This document shows positions 57,371 to 64,000 of a stretch of DNA of 64,000 bases, one piece after another. The notes under the pieces were generated by a model. The model saw only the letters and a program-made list of their open reading frames with translations, had not been told where the DNA came from and did not search any database. The stretch covers positions 1 to 64,000 of the forward strand of contig JAGEMR010000125.1 in NCBI GenBank assembly GCA_021030915.1. Reading direction: 5' to 3'. The translations under genes were made by a program, and so were the position numbers. Numbering within the stretch: the stretch's first letter is position 1; every line of letters begins with the position of its first letter. Source of the DNA: Astrothelium macrocarpum. Lineage: Eukaryota; Ascomycota; Dothideomycetes; Trypetheliales; Trypetheliaceae.

Positions 57371-58434
57371 ATGACAAGCATCCTAAAAGACCAGATCAAG
57401 CTCAAGCAAACAGCTTCTCATACCTACTCTGTTTCCTACCATAAGGATTGGACTGTAGGACCTAGTACGCCTTTCTTTAATTCGTCGTGCTCCTTTTCCT
57501 GAATGATGATTACTTTCAGCTTATTCCAGCTCTACATGGTGGATCCGTGGCTGCCGTTATTCATCACGTCGCTACCACACATCTCCAGACCACGCTCGCA
57601 GCCCAAAATCAATTCGATATACTGACGCTTCATCTCCACTTTCTTCGTTCATGCGAACCACGAGACGGCGTCGTTACCGTGGTCAACCTGAAAGTCGGTG
57701 CGGGCACGAGCACTCTCCAACTACAATTGTCGCAGCAAGAGCAGGTCAAAGTCATTGCGATAGCGACTTCGATCAATTTCGACAAGCCTGTCGGGCCCAC
57801 TCACTCCACTGATCGGGCCCTACATCCCCCGCCCAGGCCAACTCCCAACTTTGAAAAAGTCCTCGCAAATCAACCCGACAAGGATTGGTTACCGTCACAT
57901 CTAGTTGGCGAAGTCATTCCCTTTACACGCCGCCTGCTGGTGCTGAACCCACGCGGCGGCTTCCCTGTCGACGGTATCTGTGATGCGTGGAATACATTCA
58001 TGGGGGAAGAGCGCATAGACTCTACATATCTAGCGTTGATGGCCGACTGCATACCGTCCATGTCCGATACGCTCCTTCGCAACGGCGGTCTCTACGACGC
58101 GCGCAACAATTTCAAGCAGATCGAGCAATGGGCAGAGAACAATCCGGGTATCCCCGCAGAGTTGTCAAAGTCACTCAAGGACGCGGCGCAGTCGGCGTTG
58201 TTCGATAGCACAGTAACTTTGGACATCGAATTTAAGCGAAGACTTCCAAAGGAGGGTGTGCAGTGGATTTTCACAAGGGCTGCAACCAGAATGCTCGATG
58301 GGGGAAGGTTAGATCTCGATGTCACTATATGTAACGAGAAAATGGAGATTCTTTGTTTAGCGCGCCAGGTCATCCTTGCTCTCGACGCGAAGAGGAGATT
58401 CGGAGGTGGGAAAAAAGCCAAGTCTGCTCTCTGA
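57371..58434 (+). CDS. Thioesterase-like (double hot-dog) protein, paralogue 2
   Basis: Exons 57371-57464 and 57530-58434 give 332 residues. The junction rebuilds YHKDWTVGPTLHGGSVAAVIHH, the conserved start of the first hot-dog helix in 4HBT_3 thioesterase-like proteins. Further motifs are FDILTLHLHFLRSCEPRDGVV, a linker with RPTPNFEKVLANQ, then DGICDAWNTFMGEERIDSTYLALMAD and the second hot-dog with RLPKEGVQWIFTRAATRMLDGGRLDLDV. It is a paralogue of 46529-47642 on the opposite strand about 10 kb away, and keeps the L-H-G-G motif the other lacks. The role may be release or hydrolysis of acyl thioesters, with substrate unknown. A MITE-1 copy starts 4 bp after its stop codon, so it probably supplies the 3' untranslated region. 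Confidence 0.82.
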
Positions 58435-58437
58435 AAT

Positions 58438-58647
58438 TTGCAATGAGAAATGTCACCCATGATCGCGAAAGATAATTCGCCGCACGCCTTGTAGGGAGGA
58501 TCTCATATCACTTCTAACAATTGAAGACTGCAGAAAGGTCGCTGAAAATAGCTCCCAAGATTTTCTTGCTCGTCATTTTCGGAGGCTCCTTTACAAGGCG
58601 TGCGGCGAATTACCTCTCTCGGTCATGGTTGACATTTTCTATTGCAA
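58438..58647. mobile_element. MITE-1 copy A (best-preserved)
   Basis: This 210-bp element is bounded by TTGCAA on both sides. The left terminal repeat reads TTGCAATGAGAAATGTCACC, then CATGATCGCGAAAGATAATT and CGCCGCACGCCTTGTAGGGA. The right end on the opposite strand reads TTGCAATAGAAAATGTCAAC, then CATGACCGAGAGAGGTAATT and CGCCGCACGCCTTGTAAAGG. The two ends agree over about 58 bp with few mismatches, so the whole element can fold into a long hairpin. The interior is about 90 bp and non-coding. Good end-to-end identity suggests it is the youngest of the four copies. No clear target-site duplication was found. Confidence 0.85.
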
Positions 58648-58868
58648 TCCCTGGTTGCGGGGTATATATGTTGTCTAAGCTGTAGTCAAACGGGAACGAC
58701 TTGCTAAGCAAATCTGCATTGCATTAAGTACCTACCTTACCTTATCTAATTTGGCTAGCTCATTGAGTGACAAGCATCAGACTTGACGTCGTTCGATTAT
58801 CTCGCCTTTACCTTTCAAAAAAAATGTGGTAAATAACTGTCTTTCTTTTCTCGTCTTACCATCTAGAT

Positions 58869-59929
58869 ATGGCGTTTCCGATTATTGATATAGCACGAAT
58901 CGATGACCCAGACTCTCAGCTGGCAATCGCAAAGGAGATTACGGATGCGAGCCGGACATGGGGGTTTCTACTTTTGGAAAATCATTCGATACCAGCCAAA
59001 GATATTGAAGAGATGTTTAGATTCGCGCGCGAGTTTTTTGTCGACGTGCCTGAGGATGAAAAGACGCCGTGGCCCATCAACAATCAATACATTGGTTATG
59101 TTAGACCGCTTAGCGATCGTGTAAAGGATGACAAGGCAAGCATGTGGTTCTCTGGCCTATCAGGTACTCTCGCAAGCAAGCAGGGACAAGAAGCTATGCC
59201 GCCGTACTGGCGTGAGAAAGTTGACGAGGTTGAAGCATTCAGGCACAGTTGTCATGATCTCGTCATCAAACTATTAGTCTGCTTCGCACTGGCTCTGGAT
59301 CTCCCAGATCGCAATTATTTTGCCAAAGCGCATGCTGAAGATGCTGGAGACGGCAACCAGTTCCGCATGCTATGCTACCCTGCTCGAAGCCACCAACTGC
59401 CCAAAACCACAACTCGGATGTCTACACATTCAGATTCGGGATCCGTCACGCTCCTATTTCAGACGTGCTCAGGTCTTGAAGTTGAAGCACCAGACGGGAA
59501 AGGATGGGTCCTTGCTCCACATCTGGATAATCATATCCTTGTCAATCTAGGCGATGCACTTGCATTCTGTAAGTATTCGCATTTGCACTGAATGATGCTG
59601 TTCACGAAGGTTTGGTATGGATGCTGACTGCATTTGGCGACGCAGGGTCTGGCGGACAATTGAAAGCCACCAAGCACCGTGTCACATTTGATGGCGTGCC
59701 GCATGATGCGGAAAGATTGAGTATGGCCTATTTTGGTGCCGCATCTCCAGAGACGGTCCTCGAACCTCTAAAGGTAGACGGCGTAGGGGAGAAAATGGAA
59801 CCGTACGAAGCCAATGGACTGACTATTCCGGCTGGTATTACAGTTGGTCAATATTCGGAAATGATCATGACATCGATTTATGGCAGCAGTGTACAACGGC
59901 AGCAACCTGTTTCCATTTCGGAAGCGTAG
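58869..59929 (+). CDS. 2-oxoglutarate/Fe(II)-dependent dioxygenase, isopenicillin N synthase-like
   Basis: Exons 58869-59568 and 59646-59929 give 327 residues. The N-terminal DIOX_N region begins FPIIDIARI and contains WGFLLLENHSIP and FVDVPEDEK. The catalytic core has MSTHSDSGSVTLLFQ (iron ligands His187 and Asp189), VLVNLGDALAF-type ILVNLGDALAFW across the junction, then GGQLKATKHRV with the third ligand His244, and RLSMAYFGAAS with the Arg expected to bind 2-oxoglutarate. All ligands are intact, so it should be active, oxidising an unknown small molecule in the cytosol. It follows the P450 and thioesterase genes in the same direction, which would fit a shared pathway, though no backbone synthase is visible. 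Confidence 0.88.
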
Positions 59930-60398
59930 AGAAAACACTTTACAGTATCGTATTGGACGGCGATTCGAGGTGACCGAGATGCTGATGAGACAGCCAACTA
60001 AAATAACAATTCTAAAGATATCGATGATGCCGAAAAGGCCCTGCAGCTGCTAGTCATGCCCTTTAAAAGCCTTATAGACCCATTCCAGGTTTTGTGAATC
60101 TCTTTGGCATGTAAGAAGGATCGTCTATCATTGGCTCCCGCAGCCTCTGCAAAAAGAAATGTTGTAGACTAAAAGAGACGTAGTCTGCCTTACACATGCC
60201 AGAGAGATCTTTCATCATGATAATTGGTATGGCTCTTACGAGGGTTTGTTAACATGTGATTCGACGTGCCCGAATGCTTGAAACGGTATAATGATCCTCC
60301 CCAATATGTGTGTATTTTTCTTGCCCTCTTCGACATCATTTTTGGTAACCATTGGCGGCCCGTTCTTTCTCTGAGGTACATGTCCATTGGCGTGTCCC
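59930..60398. other. Intergenic, nothing recognised
   Basis: These 469 bp separate convergent genes (dioxygenase and DUF7730) and probably hold both 3' untranslated regions. No repeats or coding frames with sense are seen. Confidence 0.5.
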
Positions 60399-61572
60399 TC
60401 AACCCGGGTTTTGATACGATATGGAACTTTGCGGTACATACTCAGACGTCCCTTTCGTACATGGTGTGAAATGGTAGTTCAATTCGACATAGTTGTCTCC
60501 AAAAACTGGAAATGAAACCACGTAGTGGGAAGAAGGGCGAATCTCATTCAAAGGATTCAACAACTGTTGAAGCAAATCATCATGTGAACGTATCCATTTT
60601 GCAGATATGGGAACATGGAGATCACGTAGTCCTTGTAGTTCGGAAACGAAGTGGCACACTTTTGTCCAGATTGCATCACGAAGCAGAGAATTGTTGAGTG
60701 TTGCTACAGACTCTATGCAAGTCCACTGCATCGAGATCCACCGGATTTCATTCAAACGTACTCGCGGAACAGACTGAGCAAGATAGAGTAGCGGATCAAG
60801 ATTATTGAAATCAAAGCGGTTGTCTGTATATAGGATGCTGGCTGATTCGGAGTATCTTCAGAATCTGGGTTAGTACCTATCGGAAAAATCCTCTTTACGC
60901 TTACATCTGTCTGCACGTTCGTAGTAAAGGAAGAAATGAATTTGGCATCGGCTTTTTTACTGTCTTGAAACTGATGTCAAAGCCAGGAACAGGCCCGGGT
61001 GGACTGCGGTGCTCGCCCATACCTCGGCGGGGGATCCGGATCCAGCGAGAGGTTGAGGTCGTACCCCAACACTTATGAGAACGAGTATCCTTATTCTGGG
61101 AATTGCTGAAACATTTGATAGCTAAAAGACGCCCGCGCAAGCTCACCACATGGAGGAGGTGACCTCCAAGGACTTCCTTCCAGATGGTCTGACGGATCTC
61201 GGGCGGAAGTTTGAGCAGTAACGACTGAGTCTGATGCCGGGCTGCTCGAAGATTTCTAGATGGGCTCACAGGACGTCGTTCCGATTTACCCTCGGAAAAA
61301 ATTAGCGATGCCAGTCGTATGGGGCGGTTTGTAGGTAAAGGCTGCGGTGAGTATTGTTCTCTCTCAATCCGTACCAGTTGGAAAAAATCCGCAACATCAC
61401 GCGCAGACATTTCCAATACTTGAACATAAAGGATGATTGTAGGGAGCGGGGTGAGTGAATGCGTCTGGACCTCACTGGGAGCTGTTATAAGTTGTAGGCT
61501 GCAAGGGATGCAGTCAGTCGTACAGATAAATGCAAGGGGGTCTGTACGACGAAAATCCTGCCGCTCGTCCAT
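60399..61572 (-). CDS. DUF7730-domain protein
   Basis: Exons 61572..60905 and 60855..60399 join through a 50-nt intron to 374 residues. The core begins SLLLKLPPEIRQTIWKEVLGGHLLHVV, an F-box-like start shared by the large fungal DUF7730 group. After the junction it continues LLRTCRQIYSESASILYTDNRFDFNNLDPLLYL, then LNEIRWISMQW. The splice is confirmed by the near-universal C-R-Q-I-Y-S-E block. The first 90 residues are poorly typical and may include an unspliced intron or a wrong start; a Met in EMSARDVADFF (about residue 54) is an alternative. Such genes are numerous and variable in Pezizomycotina and have no known function. Confidence 0.72.
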
Positions 61573-61626
61573 ATCGAGCGTTCCACTAATAGGTCCATGG
61601 CAACTTCGGTCTCATACGATCAGTAT

Positions 61627-61641
61627 CATTTCTTATTGCAA
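61627..61641. repeat. Solo MITE-1 end
   Basis: CATTTCTTATTGCAA is identical to the outer right end of MITE-1 copy C (53960-53974) and stands about 35 bp before copy D with no partner nearby. It may be the remnant of an earlier insertion or a nested event. Confidence 0.45.
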
Positions 61642-61673
61642 ACCGTTCGTGAAGTAGTTGTAGCCACCAAGGG

Positions 61674-61895
61674 TTACAACAAAAAATGTCACTGGCGAGC
61701 GTGAGCGACATAGCCGCCGCAGGTCTCATAGGGAGGACCCTATACCGTTTTCAATTTTCACAAATCGTAAAAATGTCGTGATTGATTTGTTAAAAAAATC
61801 ATCTCCAAGGCTGTTTCGTTGTTTGTGGTTGAGGGGCCTCCTGTGAGGTGTGCGGCGAATTATCTGTGGCTGTGGCTGGGATCTTACGTTCCACT
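61674..61895. mobile_element. MITE-1 copy D
   Basis: The left end reads TTACAACAAAAAATGTCACT, then GGCGAGCGTGAGCGACATAG and CCGCCGCAGGTCTCATAGGG. The right end on the opposite strand has AACGTAAGATCCCAGCCACA, then GCCACAGATAATTCGCCGCA and CACCTCACAGGAGG. It is clearly the family of copies A-C but with a more decayed right outer end. The total is about 222 bp and non-coding. It lies about 107 bp before the start of the PRP1 gene, so it may lie in its promoter. Confidence 0.65.
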
Positions 61896-62002
61896 AAGCC
61901 TTTCTAGTAAACTTGAACTTCAAAGCCTAATTAATTACCTTAATCTCTCATAATTTCCCACCTTTCGCGAATCATTTGAACATATCCTCATTTGTTACCG
62001 CC

Positions 62003-64000
62003 ATGTCCGGTCGCAAAGATTTCCTAGGCCAACCTGCGCCCGAGAACTACGTCGCTGGTCTTGGTCGTGGTGCGACTGGTTTCACTACACGCTCAGATCT
62101 TGGCCCTGCCCGTGAAGGACCCAGTGAAGAGCAGATCAAAGAAGCTCTTGCGAAGCGCGCTGCACAACTGGGCGCTGCAGCACCTACAGCTTACGGCGCA
62201 GTTGAAAAAAAAGACGACGACGAAGATGACGACCGCTTTCAAGATCCAGAAAACGAAGTTGGCTTATTCGCCAGCGGAACATTCGACCGAGATGATGATG
62301 AGGCAGATCGAATATACCAAGAGGTAGATGAGAAGATGGACAAGCGTCGGCGAGCACGAAGGTTAGTACACTCATCCCTTTCCCTATGCCCGTTTCAAGC
62401 AAAATGTTCATCAGTCATCTTGTGTTTGGCTGGACAGATTGCCGACTTGAATCCGCTCCGTCCTTTTAGGGAAGCCCGCGAACAAGCCGAACGAGATGAA
62501 TACGAGCGCAACAACCCCAAGATTCAACAACAATTCGCAGACCTTAAACGTGCCCTCGGCAGTGTGACGGACGAAGACTGGGCCAATATTCCAGAAGTCG
62601 GTGATCTCACCGGCAAAAATAGGAGGACGAAGCAGAATCTACGACAACGGTTCTATGCTGTACCCGATAGTGTGATTGCAGGTGCCAGAGATGCAGGCCA
62701 GTTCGATACCAGCATAGCCAATGATAAAGTTGACGCAAATGGGACAAATGGCACAAATGGAGCAGACAACGTGGATGGCACCATGACAAATTTTGCGGAT
62801 CTAGGTGCTGCTAGAGACAAGGTGCTTCAAGTTCGCTTAGACCAAGCAGCACAAGGATCAGGGAATGATGCTACATCTGGCACTGCTACAAGCATCGATC
62901 CAAAGGGCTATCTCACAAGTCTCACAAAGTCAGAGGTCAAGGCAGGCGAGATTCCTGTTGGAGATATTAAGCGAGTTCGAGTTCTTCTCGAATCCGTCAT
63001 CAAAACAAATCCAAAACATGGTCCTGGATGGATTGCTGCTGCTCGATTGGAAGAGTTTGCAGGCCGAACAGTTGCGGCCAGAAACGTGATTGCCCGAGGC
63101 ACCGAAAATTGTCCAAAGAATGAAGACGTCTGGCTAGAGAGCATTCGGTTAAATGACAATCAAAATGCCAAGATCATTGCTGCAAACGCCATCAAGAATA
63201 ACGATAGGTCTACTCGATTATGGATAGAGGCGATGAAATTGGAAAACGATGCAAGAGCGAAGAAGCGCGTCCTACGACATGCCATAGATGCAGTTCCACA
63301 ATCTGTTGCTATTTGGAAGGAAGCTGTCAATCTTGAAGAAGACCCTGCTGATGCCAAATTAATGCTGGCAAAAGCCACAGAAATCATACCCCTATCAGTG
63401 GAATTATGGCTTGCCCTTGCGCGATTAGAGACACCAGAGAATGCCCAAGCTGTACTAAATAAGGCTCGCAAAGCTGTACCTACAAGTCATGAGATATGGA
63501 TTGCAGCTGCAAGACTTCAAGAGCAGATGAGTGATGCCAAGATGGTCAACCGTGTCATGGAACGTGGTATCAAAGCTTTGGCCCGTGAATCGGCCATGCT
63601 CAAGCGCGAGGACTGGATTACCGAAGCTGAAAAATGCGAAGACGAGGGTGCCATCTTAACTTGCGGAGCCATTATCAAAGAAACTCTGGGATGGGGTCTT
63701 GACGAGGACGACGACCGGAAGGACGTCTGGAAAGAAGATGCCAAGTCGAGCATCGGACGTGGAAAATATGAGACTGCGCGAGCCATTTATGCCTACTGTC
63801 TACGAGTCTTTGTCATGTCACGATCGACCTGGCTCGCAGCGGCAGATCTCGAACGCAATCACGGAACGCGACAAGCCTTGTGGGACGTCTTGGAAAAAGG
63901 TACCAACGCCTGTCCCAACAGCGAAATCCTGTGGATGCAACTCGCCAAAGAAAAATGGCAGGCTGGCGACATGGACGGCGCCCGCCGCACCCTCGGCACC
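62003..64000 (+). CDS. Pre-mRNA splicing factor Prp1/Prp6 (3' end outside window)
   Basis: Prp6/Prp1 is a HAT-repeat scaffold of the U5 snRNP that bridges it to U4/U6 in the tri-snRNP. Exons 62003-62361 and 62470-64000 are open to the window edge (630 codons, incomplete). The start MSGRKDFLGQPAPENYVAGLGRGATGFTTRSDLGPA is the conserved PRP1 N-terminal domain, followed by an acidic stretch and DRIYQEVDEKMDKRRRARRE across the junction. It continues QQQFADLKRALGSVTDEDWANIPEVGDL. HAT repeats begin near residue 300 (WIAAARLEEFAGRTVAARNVI ... WLALARLETPENAQAVLNKARK). The intron of 108 nt has GTTAGT/TTTTAG ends. It marks the return to housekeeping sequence after the accessory region. Confidence 0.9.
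   Translation, partial: MSGRKDFLGQPAPENYVAGLGRGATGFTTRSDLGPAREGPSEEQIKEALAKRAAQLGAAAPTAYGAVEKKDDDEDDDRFQDPENEVGLFASGTFDRDDDEADRIYQEVDEKMDKRRRARRLVHSSLSLCPFQAKCSSVILCLAGQIADLNPLRPFREAREQAERDEYERNNPKIQQQFADLKRALGSVTDEDWANIPEVGDLTGKNRRTKQNLRQRFYAVPDSVIAGARDAGQFDTSIANDKVDANGTNGTNGADNVDGTMTNFADLGAARDKVLQVRLDQAAQGSGNDATSGTATSIDPKGYLTSLTKSEVKAGEIPVGDIKRVRVLLESVIKTNPKHGPGWIAAARLEEFAGRTVAARNVIARGTENCPKNEDVWLESIRLNDNQNAKIIAANAIKNNDRSTRLWIEAMKLENDARAKKRVLRHAIDAVPQSVAIWKEAVNLEEDPADAKLMLAKATEIIPLSVELWLALARLETPENAQAVLNKARKAVPTSHEIWIAAARLQEQMSDAKMVNRVMERGIKALARESAMLKREDWITEAEKCEDEGAILTCGAIIKETLGWGLDEDDDRKDVWKEDAKSSIGRGKYETARAIYAYCLRVFVMSRSTWLAAADLERNHGTRQALWDVLEKGTNACPNSEILWMQLAKEKWQAGDMDGARRTLGT

Overview
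This window is nuclear DNA of a filamentous ascomycete (Pezizomycotina). The evidence is short introns (about 45-150 nt) with GT..AG ends, genes on both strands at roughly 2-3 kb spacing, single-copy housekeeping genes of fungal type (Sld5, Tan1, Oct1, Mic26/27, Med14, Atg22, PDI with an HDEL tail, Prp1/Prp6), and fungal accessory families (DUF1275, GH18 chitinase, NACHT-ankyrin NLR, DUF7730). An almost purely AT tract at the left edge has the look of a RIP-mutated AT isochore. I cannot place the class or species from the sequence alone. Exon joins were worked out by hand from reading-frame continuity, splice signals and family conservation. In every multi-exon model the joined exon lengths give an unbroken frame.

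Layout. 1-1.1 kb: AT-rich isochore with the N-terminus of a DDE-type transposase at its edge. 1.3-6 kb: quinone oxidoreductase (-), a repeat-rich intergenic stretch, SLD5 (+), and a dienelactone hydrolase (-) with microexons. 7-15.6 kb: secreted beta-propeller lactonase-like protein (+), GPI-anchored wall protein (+), aminoglycoside-phosphotransferase-like kinase (-), TAN1 tRNA acetylation adaptor (-, six exons). 17.5-21 kb: MIC26/27 (-) and OCT1 (+), two mitochondrial genes sharing one 178-bp divergent promoter. 21-27 kb: conserved hypothetical protein (-), GH18 chitinase (+), DUF1275 membrane protein (-). 28-39.3 kb: MED14 (-), a small hypothetical ORF (-), ATG22 (+), PDI (+).

40-62 kb is an accessory region: SAM methyltransferase (-), Dal5-type MFS permease (+), decayed MFS transporter (-), thioesterase-like protein (-), NACHT-ankyrin NLR (+), cytochrome P450 (+), a second thioesterase-like paralogue (+), a 2-oxoglutarate/Fe(II) dioxygenase (+) and a DUF7730 gene (-). 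It is punctuated by four copies of one inverted-repeat miniature element (MITE-1, about 210-226 bp, near 48.4, 53.7, 58.4 and 61.7 kb) and one or two copies of a second family (MITE-2). Each block between copies holds one to two accessory genes. At 62.0 kb the essential splicing gene PRP1/PRP6 begins and runs off the right edge.

Two points deserve attention. First, the MITE-punctuated island combines an NLR-type incompatibility/immune receptor with tailoring-type enzymes (P450, dioxygenase, methyltransferase, two thioesterases, transporter) but no visible backbone synthase. Second, several genes carry very short exons, including a 25-nt exon that encodes the NLR P-loop. Intergenic stretches above 300 bp are listed with what they contain; several show nothing I can interpret.
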